A stretch of 64,000 nt of DNA, taken from NCBI RefSeq assembly GCF_004349055.1, contig NZ_SMKX01000004.1:62001-126000 (forward strand), given 5' to 3'. The DNA comes from Kribbella antibiotica. Lineage in GTDB: Bacteria; Actinomycetota; Actinomycetes; Propionibacteriales; Kribbellaceae. This document shows, piece by piece, positions 17,267-25,281 of the stretch; within the stretch, counting starts at the first letter, position 1; every line of letters starts with the position of its first letter. Both the position numbers and the translations under genes were made by a program. The notes under the pieces were generated by a model. That model saw only the letters and a program-made list of their open reading frames with translations, was not told the DNA's origin and made no database searches.

Positions 17267-17680
17267 TCACTCCTCCCCTTCGTCAGCTTTTACTGCCAGC
17301 ACCGGACACGGAGCGTCCAGCAGCACCCGCTGGGCGTTGCTGCCGAGGATCAGCTTGCCGACCGGCGACCTGCGACGCAGACCGATCACAATGAACTCTG
17401 CATGCACCTGCTCGGCGACGGCCACCAGGTCCTCCGCCGGATCGAGTCCACGCACCAGCTGCCGCACCTCGTACGGCACACCGGTCGAGTCGAGCTGCTC
17501 CCGCACCTCCTGCAACGCGGCATCACTCGCCGCGGCGTCATCACTGTCGAAGCTCCGTCCACCCCGGTGTGAGTTCACCACCACCAGCTTGGCGTCGCGC
17601 AGCGTCGCCTCTTCGGCCGCTCGCCTGAGGGCGGCTCGGCCCTCGGCCTTCGGCACATATCCCACGACGATGGTCGTCAT
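17267..17680 (-). CDS. Universal stress protein (UspA family)
   Basis: The 137-residue single-domain protein opens with TTIVVGYVPKAEGRAALRRA and ends with the nucleotide-binding pattern GLRRRSPVGKLILGSNAQRVL, which fits the Usp ATP-binding motif G-2x-G-9x-G-(S/T). It starts at ATG 17680 with GGAGGTGAGG upstream. It probably binds ATP and acts in stress survival. It is the first gene of a short operon with the HhH-GPD gene. Confidence 0.92.
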   Translation of the reverse strand: MTTIVVGYVPKAEGRAALRRAAEEATLRDAKLVVVNSHRGGRSFDSDDAAASDAALQEVREQLDSTGVPYEVRQLVRGLDPAEDLVAVAEQVHAEFIVIGLRRRSPVGKLILGSNAQRVLLDAPCPVLAVKADEGEE

Positions 17681-17872
17681 CGCCCTGCCTCACCTCCGGG
17701 TGTCAATGTCGACCCCTTCCGAACGATACTGCCCCCGGCCGCGGTCGGCATCCGCTGGATTTACCCCAGCGTGTGTCGCGGTCGGCCGAGCGTCTGCAGG
17801 AACTCCTGCGCCGCCGTATCCGTTACCAACACGGGTACGCCGGTGCCCGAGTACTACCCGCGGCGGGACGCT
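17681..17872. other. Region upstream of the usp gene
   Basis: I see the usp Shine-Dalgarno next to 17681 and no other recognisable gene or repeat in these 192 bases. Confidence 0.35.
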
Positions 17873-18061
17873 CTAACCTTCCGGTTGCCACACCTTTGCA
17901 GGGCTGTCACCCAACGCGCCAGCCCTGTAGGCCGGGTCGTTATCGAACTCGTCCACCCAGTTGCCCTGGGCAAGATCGCCGGTTCCGCCCGGCTGACCGT
18001 GGTTTCGCGCTCCCCCGAGCGTGTTGTCCACCGTTGTCTGGCTAGTCAAACCCGATCGCAC
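17873..18061 (-). CDS. Candidate 62-residue protein of unknown function
   Basis: The frame begins GTG 18061, three bases after the stop of the glutamate-cysteine ligase gene, and reads MRSGLTSQTTVDNTLGG... to ...AKVWQPEG. Unlike the Arg/Ala-rich shadow frames elsewhere in the window, it has balanced composition with acidic, Asn/Gly-rich stretches (GNWVDEFDNDPAYRAG), no cysteine and no membrane segment. There is no clear Shine-Dalgarno; translation could be coupled to the upstream stop. A GTG or TTG start and expression are unproven. I know no family match. Confidence 0.4.
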   Translation of the reverse strand: MRSGLTSQTTVDNTLGGARNHGQPGGTGDLAQGNWVDEFDNDPAYRAGALGDSPAKVWQPEG

Positions 18062-18063
18062 AA

Positions 18064-19542
18064 CTAGTCGATCGGCCATTCGTGCACCGGAATGTTTTCG
18101 TGCATGTGGTCGCGATAGCGGCGCAACATCCCGCGCAACGCGTCCTTCCGGCTGTGCGATCCCTTTGTATACAGTCGATGAAACTCTTCGACCTGCCACG
18201 AGGCGCCGTTCTTGTTGGTCAGGCACCGCTGCTCGATGATGCCCAGCAAGCGATCCCGGACGGCGGTGTCGACGCCCCAGGCCTCAAGCCCGGTGGCAGC
18301 AAGTGGGAGCAGGCGTCTGAGCACCAGCTCGGTGGCCCGCGCCGTACCGACTCCCGGCCAGAAGACCTCGGCGTCGATACCGCTCTTGGCTGCCTCGTGA
18401 AAGTTTTCTTCAGCGGCACTGAACGACATCTGCGACCAGATCGGCCGTTCGTCATCGGCGAGTGCGCGGACCAGGCCGAAGTAGAAAGCTCCGTTGGCGA
18501 TCGTGTCGACGACGGTCGGGCCGGCCGGCAGCACGCGATTCTCTACGCGCAGATGCGGCTTCTCGCGAACAACGTCGTACACAGGACGGTTCCATCGATA
18601 AATAGTTCCGTTGTGCAAGCGAAGTTCCGAAAGGGCCGGTGTGTCACCACGGTCCAGTACGGCGATCGGATCCTCTTCGGAGGTGACCGGCAACAGGGCC
18701 GGGTAGTACCGCGAGTTCTCCTCGAACAGGTCGAAGATCGAGGTGATCCATCGTTCACCGAACCAGACGCGCGGCCGTACGCCTTGGGTCTTCAGCTCGT
18801 GCGTGCGCGTGTCGGCGGCCTGCTCGAACAACGCGATGCGGGTCTCGCGCAACAACTCCTTGCCGAACAGGAACGGCGAGTTGGCACCGACCGCGAGCTG
18901 CACGCCGGAGATCGCCTGCGCCGCGTTCCAGTACCGCGGGAACGCCTCCGGAGTGACCTGCAGATGGAACTGGGTCGACGTACAGGCCGCTTCCGGCACG
19001 ATGCTGTCGGCGGTCACCTGCAGCCGCTCGATGCCGTCGATCGAGATCTGCACGTCCTCGCCGCGAGCGGCGAAGATCTGGTCGTTCAGCAACGCGTACC
19101 GCGGGTTCGTGCTGAGCGCGTCACGGCGGATGTGTTCGGTGAGCAGCGTCGGCAGGATGCCGATCACCACCATCGACGAGCCGGTCCGCGACGCCTTCTC
19201 CTCGGCAGCGTTCAGGCTGTCGCGGATGTTGGACTCCATCGTGTCCAGCCCGATCCCGTCGATCTGCCCGGGCGGCACGTTGATCTCGATGTTGAACTGC
19301 CCGAGCTCGGTCTGGAACGCGTCGTCCTCGATCGCGCTCAGCACCTCGGAGTTCTTGAACGCCGGATCACAGTGCTCGTCGACCAGGTTCAGTTCGATCT
19401 CGATCCCGGTCATCGGTCGATCGGGCGCGAACCGGTCCTCGCGCAACATCCGCGCAAACGCATCCAGGTTCCGATGCACCTGGTCGCGGAACGCCGTCCG
19501 GTCCGCCCGGGTGAACTCGACCCGGTCGACTTCCTCACCCAT
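18064..19542 (-). CDS. Glutamate-cysteine ligase family protein
   Basis: The 492-residue protein has the ligase hallmarks GIEIELNLVD (Mg/ATP-binding acidic strand), ELGQFNIEINVPP, a substrate region ACTSTQFHLQV and HLRVENRVLPAGPT. It belongs to the glutamate-cysteine ligase superfamily, which forms gamma-glutamyl amides. The start ATG 19542 has GGGGAGG upstream; an in-frame start at 19593 is less likely. Actinomycetes of this type use mycothiol, so the product may be gamma-glutamylcysteine for ergothioneine or another gamma-glutamyl compound. That choice is inference. Confidence 0.82.
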   Translation of the reverse strand: MGEEVDRVEFTRADRTAFRDQVHRNLDAFARMLREDRFAPDRPMTGIEIELNLVDEHCDPAFKNSEVLSAIEDDAFQTELGQFNIEINVPPGQIDGIGLDTMESNIRDSLNAAEEKASRTGSSMVVIGILPTLLTEHIRRDALSTNPRYALLNDQIFAARGEDVQISIDGIERLQVTADSIVPEAACTSTQFHLQVTPEAFPRYWNAAQAISGVQLAVGANSPFLFGKELLRETRIALFEQAADTRTHELKTQGVRPRVWFGERWITSIFDLFEENSRYYPALLPVTSEEDPIAVLDRGDTPALSELRLHNGTIYRWNRPVYDVVREKPHLRVENRVLPAGPTVVDTIANGAFYFGLVRALADDERPIWSQMSFSAAEENFHEAAKSGIDAEVFWPGVGTARATELVLRRLLPLAATGLEAWGVDTAVRDRLLGIIEQRCLTNKNGASWQVEEFHRLYTKGSHSRKDALRGMLRRYRDHMHENIPVHEWPID

Positions 19543-19622
19543 GTGCGCCTCCCCTGCCTCGCTCTTCGCATCAGTGTGCCTGAAGGTGCCCACTCATGCG
19601 GGTTCCACTCGCGTGGTGGACT

Positions 19623-20375
19623 TCAGACCGGGTAGACGATGAAGCTCTGGCGCACGATTCGCTGTGGTTCAGCCGTAAGGACTTCGTCCAGTTCACCCAG
19701 TACGGCGGGAGCCAGCCGCAGCTCGTGCTCATCGGGGTGCTCGGTCGCGCCCATCGGGTAGTCCTCCCCCGGCCGCACGCTCATCTCGATATGCGCCCCG
19801 AGCATCCAGTCGACCGGATTGCCAGCGGCAACGAACGCCGCCAGCCGCGACACGCTCGCACGAAACGCCGGCCAGTCAGCGACGTACAGCCGGCCCGGAT
19901 AGACCGTGTCGCCGGTGAACAGCAGTCGCGTCGCCCGGTCGTACACCGCGATATGCGAGGCGTGATGCCCCGGGATCGGGAAGATGTCGAGAACCCGATC
20001 CCCCAGATCGAACTGCGCAACACCCTCAGGCCAGTTAGGCAGCCCGAAGTAAGTCGCCACCTCGCCCGGCGTCAGCCCGACCACCTCGGGTGGTGATGAG
20101 GCGAGGGGGTCGCGTGCGCTGCCCGCCGTCGCGGCGAACTCGCCGTCGCCTCCCACGTGGTCCCCGTGGGCGTGCGTGTGGGCGACGATCAGCTGCTGCC
20201 CCTCCAGCAAGCTGTCGATCAGCGGGCGGAGCGGCACGTGACCGGTTCCCGTGTCGAGGAGCAGCGCCCGCTCGGAGCCGAGCAGCAGGTACAGGAACGG
20301 TGCCTCGAAGTTGGTGTGCAGCGCTTGCCGGATGATCACCGTGCGCTCGTCGTACCGGTGTACTTGATGGTCCAT
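19623..20375 (-). CDS. Metallo-beta-lactamase-fold hydrolase
   Basis: The 250-residue protein carries the zinc motif HTHAHGDHVGG (about 71-81), a second-site histidine in IPGHHASHIAVYD and the aspartate in LLFTGDTVYPGR. These are the HxHxDH-type ligands of hydrolytic MBL proteins, here with HAHGDH. The start ATG 20375 is divergent from dinB by 31 bases; an in-frame ATG farther out would lie inside dinB. A metal-dependent hydrolase; the substrate is unknown (lactone, thioester and phosphodiester are all possible). Confidence 0.88.
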   Translation of the reverse strand: MDHQVHRYDERTVIIRQALHTNFEAPFLYLLLGSERALLLDTGTGHVPLRPLIDSLLEGQQLIVAHTHAHGDHVGGDGEFAATAGSARDPLASSPPEVVGLTPGEVATYFGLPNWPEGVAQFDLGDRVLDIFPIPGHHASHIAVYDRATRLLFTGDTVYPGRLYVADWPAFRASVSRLAAFVAAGNPVDWMLGAHIEMSVRPGEDYPMGATEHPDEHELRLAPAVLGELDEVLTAEPQRIVRQSFIVYPV

Positions 20376-20406
20376 ACCCGAAATTGTCGGTGATACCGGC
20401 AAGACT

Positions 20407-21780
20407 ATGGACGTGCGAGGTGAACCGTCGGTGCTGCATGTCGATCTCGACGCCTTCTTCGCGGCCGTCGAGCAGCGCGACAAACCCTCGTTGCGCGGCA
20501 AGCCGGTCGTGGTCGGTGGTATCGGGCTCCGCGGAGTCGTCTCCACCGCGTCGTACGAAGCCCGCAAGTACGGCGTTCGCTCCGCGATGTCGACCTCAGA
20601 GGCGCGTTCGCGGTGCCCGCACGCGGCCTACCTCTGGCCGCGCTTCGACGTGTATCGCCAGAGCAGCCAAGCGGTGATGGCCGAGATGCGCGCGCTTTCG
20701 CCACTGGTCGAGCCGCTGTCGCTCGACGAAGCGTTCATCGACCTGGCCGCAGCAGGCCTGACCGGGCTCACCGATGACGATGTCCGCGCAATCGCCGAGG
20801 ACCTCAAAGACTCGATCCGTGCGGCGAGTGGCGGGCTGACCGCGTCAGTCGGCGCCGGCACGTCGAAGCTGATCGCGAAGATCGCCAGTGATCTCGACAA
20901 GCCCAACGGCGTCGTCGTCGTGCCGGCTGGCACCGAGGCGGCGTTCCTGGCGCCGATGCAGGTGACTGTGATCCCCGGTGTCGGGCCGGCGACCGCGCAG
21001 CGGCTCAGCATGGCCGGTGTCCGGACGGTCGGCGATCTGCAGCAGCTCGATGAGGACGAGATCGTTCGGACGGTCGGGTCAGCACACGGCACGAGTCTGT
21101 ATCGGCTCGCCATCGCCGCCGACGAGCGTCCAGTGGTCAGCGACCGGGAGACCAAGTCGGTCAGTGTCGAGGACACCTTCGAGACCGACATCGTCGACAA
21201 GGCGCTGCTGATCGCGATCGCCGACCGGATGGCGCATCGCGTCTCCGAGCGGCTGCAGAAGGCTCAGCTGTCCGGGCGGACGGTGACGCTGAAGTCGCGG
21301 ATGCACGACTTCACCACGCACACCCGCTCCTCCACGCTCGCCGGCCCGACCGACGACCCGCGCGTGATCGCCCGGGTCGCGCGGCGGCTGCTCGACGGTT
21401 CCGACCTCTCCGGAGGCATCCGGTTGCTCGGTGTCGGTGTCTCGTCACTCGCGGACTGGATCCAGGACGACCTCTTCACCGAGAGCGAGGCCGAGGCGGA
21501 GGAGGCCGCGGAGATCGAGCAGCCGATCGAGATGCCTGACCGGTCGCGCGAGCGGCCCGGCTACCACCCCGGCCAGGATGTCCAGCATCCCGAGCATGGT
21601 TCCGGCTGGGTCTGGGGCTCAGGACGCGGCCGCGTGACCGTGCGTTTCGAGACCGCGGAGACCACGCCCGGCCCGGTCCGGACCTTCGCGATCGAGGATC
21701 CGCTGCTGTCGAAAAGAGCTTCCGTCGCAGCAGAACAAGACTCCGAGGCCGAAAATGGACACAATAGGCCGAATGAATGA
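20407..21780 (+). CDS. dinB: DNA polymerase IV (Y-family translesion polymerase)
   Basis: The 457-residue error-prone polymerase bypasses damaged bases. It has the palm motifs VLHVDLDAFFAAVEQ and SLDEAFIDL with catalytic carboxylates, the thumb helix-hairpin-helix VIPGVGPATAQRL and a little-finger domain. A beta-clamp motif QDDLF stands near residue 357. The C-terminal strand-rich extension (HPEHGSGWVWGSGRGRVTVR) is common in actinobacterial Pol IV. No SOS-type box is seen upstream. The end overlaps the start of the zinc-ribbon gene. Confidence 0.95.
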   Translation: MDVRGEPSVLHVDLDAFFAAVEQRDKPSLRGKPVVVGGIGLRGVVSTASYEARKYGVRSAMSTSEARSRCPHAAYLWPRFDVYRQSSQAVMAEMRALSPLVEPLSLDEAFIDLAAAGLTGLTDDDVRAIAEDLKDSIRAASGGLTASVGAGTSKLIAKIASDLDKPNGVVVVPAGTEAAFLAPMQVTVIPGVGPATAQRLSMAGVRTVGDLQQLDEDEIVRTVGSAHGTSLYRLAIAADERPVVSDRETKSVSVEDTFETDIVDKALLIAIADRMAHRVSERLQKAQLSGRTVTLKSRMHDFTTHTRSSTLAGPTDDPRVIARVARRLLDGSDLSGGIRLLGVGVSSLADWIQDDLFTESEAEAEEAAEIEQPIEMPDRSRERPGYHPGQDVQHPEHGSGWVWGSGRGRVTVRFETAETTPGPVRTFAIEDPLLSKRASVAAEQDSEAENGHNRPNE

Positions 21781-22708
21781 GGAGCGGCGGGGGGTCTACC
21801 CGTTCTGCGGCAGCTGTACGGAGTCGTCGGTGGCCTGGCGGGTCACCGGCAGCGGTAGCCGTTTCTACGGTCACAGCGACATCTGCGAGAACTGCGGGTC
21901 CTCCGTCCGGACGCTCTACCGGACCTTCCTGTGGATCCCGCTCGCGAAGGCCGGGCGGTTCCGGATCATCCCGACCGGCGGCCGGACGTACGTCGCCCGC
22001 AAGGTGATCGATCGCCCGGTGATCGCCGTAGCGGGTGAGCCGGCCTCGGCGATCGCCGATCATCCCGAGCTCGAGCGCGACCCGTCGTACCGGCAGGCTG
22101 TGTCGTACTGGGATGCCAAGGAGCCGGGGCAGGCGCTGCCGTTCTACCAATCGGCGCTGACGCAGCGCGAGAGTGTGCTGCCGGCCGACGACCCGGCGAC
22201 CCTGCTCGTGCGGTTGCGAGTCGCCCAAGGTCTGCTCGCGACGGGGAACTACGGGCGCGCGATCGCGTGGTTCGAGCTGGTGACGCCGCAGCTGACCCAG
22301 GTCTTCGGTGCGCAACACGAGCTGACGCGCGCGGCGACGGAGGGCGCGACCGGCGCGCGCCTGATGATCGGCGGCCCACGGTCAGAGGCGAGTCTGCTGA
22401 CCGACATCGTTGCGGCTGACACCAGCGACCTTCGTTCGCACGATCCGCAGTTGATTCGCGACCGGGCCGCGCTGGGGCGCGCATTGCTGGCGGGCGGCGA
22501 GATCGCTCAGTCGCTTGAAGCGCTCAGTGCATCGGTCGTCGAGGCAACAGCTGCGCTCGGTGCCGACCACCCGGACACTGCGGTCTACCGGGCGGCGTTG
22601 CGCGAGGTGTGTGAGGTCGGTACGGCGCGTGGGCGCAAACGCGATCTCGCAGCCGTTGAGGCGGCGCGGCAGTTGCTTGTCACCGAAGGCGCACCGACAG
22701 ACAGGTGA
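21773..22708 (+). CDS. Zinc-ribbon protein with TPR-like C-terminus
   Basis: The 311-residue protein has a CxxC pair at 12/15 and a second at 38/41 (ICENCG), forming a likely zinc ribbon. From about residue 95 it is helical with TPR-like repeats (PGQALPFYQSALTQRESVLP, then NYGRAIAWFELV). Such a layout suggests a scaffold or regulator. The ATG at 21773 overlaps the dinB stop by eight bases, so the two are coupled. Its 3' end overlaps the convergent ddaH gene by 29 bases. Function unknown. Confidence 0.7.
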   Translation: MNEERRGVYPFCGSCTESSVAWRVTGSGSRFYGHSDICENCGSSVRTLYRTFLWIPLAKAGRFRIIPTGGRTYVARKVIDRPVIAVAGEPASAIADHPELERDPSYRQAVSYWDAKEPGQALPFYQSALTQRESVLPADDPATLLVRLRVAQGLLATGNYGRAIAWFELVTPQLTQVFGAQHELTRAATEGATGARLMIGGPRSEASLLTDIVAADTSDLRSHDPQLIRDRAALGRALLAGGEIAQSLEALSASVVEATAALGADHPDTAVYRAALREVCEVGTARGRKRDLAAVEAARQLLVTEGAPTDR

Positions 22709-23438
22709 CACACCCTTCGATCTTCTCGAACTCACTGATGTCGACGACGACCGGCGTGTAGCCCCACTGCGTGAAGAGCTCTGCCGACTTCGGTGCCGAC
22801 GCGGCCATCAACAGCCGGTCCTCACCCAGCAGTACGACGTGCGATCCCGCCTCCTCCGGTACGGCGCGGAACGGGTCGAAGGCCGTCGGATCGTCGACGA
22901 GTGGCTCGTAGCCGATGACCGTGCCATCAGGCAGCGCAGTCACGGCCGACTTGAGGTGTAGCACCTTCTGCACCGGCACGGCGCGGACGTCGGCTCCCAG
23001 CGAGCCCAAGGCCTCGGTGAGTTGCCGGATACCTTCGGCGTTCGTGCGCCCGCCCAGACCGACGTACACGGTCTTGCCGACCTTGAGGATGTCGCCGCCG
23101 TCGAACGTGCCGGGCTCGGTTACGTGGGCGATCCGGTAGCCCTGGTCACGGACCGCCTGCTCGGCCGCTGCGGCCTCGGGGCGTCGCTCATTCGCTCCCG
23201 CCCGCGCGATTACCGCCAGGTCGCCGTACACGACCATCGTGTCCTCGATGAAGACGCCGTCCGGGCATTCGTCGATCGGCGGGACCTCGACCGGGATCCA
23301 GCCGTGCTGCGCGAGAGTGTCGACGTACTGATGCCATTGCCGTACGGCGAGATCGGCGTCGACGGGCTTGCGCTCGATATGCGTGACGAGGCCTTCGGCC
23401 AGGCGAGGACTCGGGCGGCGGACCAGGGCATTAGGCAT
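22680..23438 (-). CDS. ddaH: Dimethylargininase (dimethylarginine dimethylaminohydrolase)
   Basis: The 252-residue enzyme hydrolyses N-omega-methylated arginines to citrulline and methylamines. It shows the amidinotransferase-fold motifs FIEDT, FDGGDIL, the catalytic histidine in HLKSAVTAL and the C-terminal catalytic cysteine in EGCVTCLSVRLR. The length matches bacterial DDAH. TAACCT lies at 23445-23450, six bases before the ATG, suggesting a leaderless start. Divergent from the hemerythrin gene. Confidence 0.92.
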   Translation of the reverse strand: MPNALVRRPSPRLAEGLVTHIERKPVDADLAVRQWHQYVDTLAQHGWIPVEVPPIDECPDGVFIEDTMVVYGDLAVIARAGANERRPEAAAAEQAVRDQGYRIAHVTEPGTFDGGDILKVGKTVYVGLGGRTNAEGIRQLTEALGSLGADVRAVPVQKVLHLKSAVTALPDGTVIGYEPLVDDPTAFDPFRAVPEEAGSHVVLLGEDRLLMAASAPKSAELFTQWGYTPVVVDISEFEKIEGCVTCLSVRLR

Positions 23439-23492
23439 AGCGGCAGGTTAACCGGGGTACCGGGCGCTCATCGATGAGTGGAGGAACCCCTG

Positions 23493-24011
23493 ATGCCGAA
23501 GATTCTGCCGGCCACCGGCGGCGACGTGGTTGAGGTCATTCTGGCCGACCATCGCTGGTTCGAAGAGGCGCTGCGCGAACTGCGCGACGTGGAGAGCGAC
23601 CGGGCCGCCGTACTGGCCGATCTGGCCACCGTTTTGATTGCGCATGCCGAAGCCGAGGAGACGAAGGTCTACCCCGCGCTGCAGCGCAAGAACGCGATCG
23701 ACGCCGAAGAGGTCGAGCACTCCGAGCACGAGCACGACGAAGGCAACGACGCGCTGCTCGATCTGATGGAGGTCGAAGACACGGCGAGCGAGGAGTTCAG
23801 CGAGAAGCTCCACGAACTCTCCGAAGCGCTCACCCACCACCTCGACGAGGAAGAGCGCGACGTCCTCAACCCGGCGCGGACCGATGTCTCCGACGAGACC
23901 CGGCACACGCTCGGCGGAGTCTTCGCCGACGAGCGCGCCCGGTTGATCGGCTCCGGCTGCGGTGACATCAAGAACGTGCGCAAGCTCGTCAAGAAGGCAC
24001 ACGCCGGCTGA
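23493..24011 (+). CDS. Hemerythrin HHE-domain protein
   Basis: The 172-residue helical protein has the metal-binding pattern of HHE domains: ILADHRWFEEAL, LIAHAEAEETKVYP, HSEHEHDEGNDALL and LTHHLDEEERDVL. These bind a diiron centre and may sense or carry oxygen or NO. ATG 23493 is chosen because GGAGGA stands just upstream; a GTG at 23478 overlaps that site. A single-gene unit, convergent with yccF. Confidence 0.9.
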   Translation: MPKILPATGGDVVEVILADHRWFEEALRELRDVESDRAAVLADLATVLIAHAEAEETKVYPALQRKNAIDAEEVEHSEHEHDEGNDALLDLMEVEDTASEEFSEKLHELSEALTHHLDEEERDVLNPARTDVSDETRHTLGGVFADERARLIGSGCGDIKNVRKLVKKAHAG

Positions 24012-24014
24012 CTG

Positions 24015-24407
24015 CTAGCGGGCCCCGAACACCTGCTCGGTGGGGACGATGTCCTTGCCGAGCGGGAGCAGCGAGATCGGGATCAGCTTGAAGTTCGCGA
24101 TCCCGAGCGGGATGCCGATGATCGAGATGCAGAGCGCGATGCCGGTGGTCAGGTGACCGAGCGCGAGCCACCAGCCGGCGAAGATCACCCAGATGATGTT
24201 GCCGAGCACCGAACCGGCACCCGCGCTGCGCTTGTCGACGATGGTGCGGCCGAACGGCCACAACGTGTAGCCCGCGATCCGGAACGACGCGATGCCGAAC
24301 GGGATCGTGACGATCAGGATGCAGCAGATGATGCCGGCGATCGCGTAACCGACCGCCAGCCAGAAGCCGGCGAGCACCAGCCAGATCAGGTTGAGTAGCG
24401 TCCTCAT
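24015..24407 (-). CDS. yccF: YccF-domain inner-membrane protein
   Basis: The 130-residue protein has the duplicated YccF signature: LNLIWLVLAGFWLAVGY with IPFGIASFRIAGYTLWPFG, and then IIWVIFAGWWLALGHL with IPLGIANFKL. Four membrane segments are likely. The family is widespread, and its function is not established. It starts four bases after the stop of the epoxide-hydrolase-like gene, so it may be the last gene of that operon. Confidence 0.92.
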   Translation of the reverse strand: MRTLLNLIWLVLAGFWLAVGYAIAGIICCILIVTIPFGIASFRIAGYTLWPFGRTIVDKRSAGAGSVLGNIIWVIFAGWWLALGHLTTGIALCISIIGIPLGIANFKLIPISLLPLGKDIVPTEQVFGAR

Positions 24408-24411
24408 ACCC

Positions 24412-25281
24412 TTAGCTTGTCAGCTGATGGGTGTGCTCCCGCACCAACTGGGCGACAAGTCCGGGATCATTCCGGGGCATCCAGTGACCGCCCCTGACCA
24501 CCCGGACCGTGAGGTTGGGTGCCCAGCGCGCGATATCGGTCTGCAGCGGTGTGGTGACGAACGCGTCGCCGTCCGGCGACACTGCCAGCACGGGTACGTC
24601 GGTATGGCGTTCTGCCGGCTTGAGCATCCGCTGGAACACGTTGGCCCGGTACAAGTTCAGCCCGTTGACGTAGTCGCCCAGGGAGCGCTCTCCCGTTTCT
24701 GAGGGGAGACCGTCGGCCGACTGCTCGAGACGACCGAAGACCTTGTGCGCCCAGCCGCGCCGCCAGCCGTGCTCTGGCAGCCACGGCAGATGGAAGTAGT
24801 AGACGTACCAGGAGTGCGCGAGCTGCCGGATCACTTGTCCGACCGGCCGATGATTGCGGATGAAGAAGCCCGCATGATCCAGCGACGGTCCCGAGATCGA
24901 CACGTACGACGAGATGCGTCCGCGCAGCCGCTCACTCGTGACGAAATGCCACGACTGGATCGAGCCCCAGTCATGCGCGAGCAGGTGCACCGGCCGATCC
25001 GGCGACACCGCATCCAGTACGGCGAGGAAGTCGTCCTCCAACCGCTCCAGCCGGTACGCCGTTCGCTCCCGCGGCTGGTCGGACTCCCCCGCGCCGCGGA
25101 CGTCGTACGTGACGACCCGGAAGTCGTTGCTCAATTCGCGAGCGACGGGCTCCCAGAGCCGCGCGTTGTCGGGGTAGCCGTGCACGGCGACGAGCACGGG
25201 GAGGTCGGAACCTTCCGCGTAGTCGTAGAGCGCTATCCGCGTTCCGTCGTGGCTAGTAATCGGTTGTGCTGAGGGTGGCAA
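24412..25281 (-). CDS. Alpha/beta hydrolase, epoxide-hydrolase-like
   Basis: The 289-residue protein has the oxyanion HGYPDN and the nucleophile elbow HDWGS, where Asp replaces the usual Ser. An Asp nucleophile is typical of epoxide hydrolases and haloalkane dehalogenases. The catalytic histidine is in RGGHWMP. It appears to start with TTG 25281, overlapping the 3' end of the upstream reductase gene by 29 bases, since no ATG or GTG precedes the conserved core. It belongs to the TetR-controlled operon with the SDR and the enoyl-reductase-like gene. The substrate is probably a lipophilic epoxide. Confidence 0.8.
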   Translation of the reverse strand: MPPSAQPITSHDGTRIALYDYAEGSDLPVLVAVHGYPDNARLWEPVARELSNDFRVVTYDVRGAGESDQPRERTAYRLERLEDDFLAVLDAVSPDRPVHLLAHDWGSIQSWHFVTSERLRGRISSYVSISGPSLDHAGFFIRNHRPVGQVIRQLAHSWYVYYFHLPWLPEHGWRRGWAHKVFGRLEQSADGLPSETGERSLGDYVNGLNLYRANVFQRMLKPAERHTDVPVLAVSPDGDAFVTTPLQTDIARWAPNLTVRVVRGGHWMPRNDPGLVAQLVREHTHQLTS

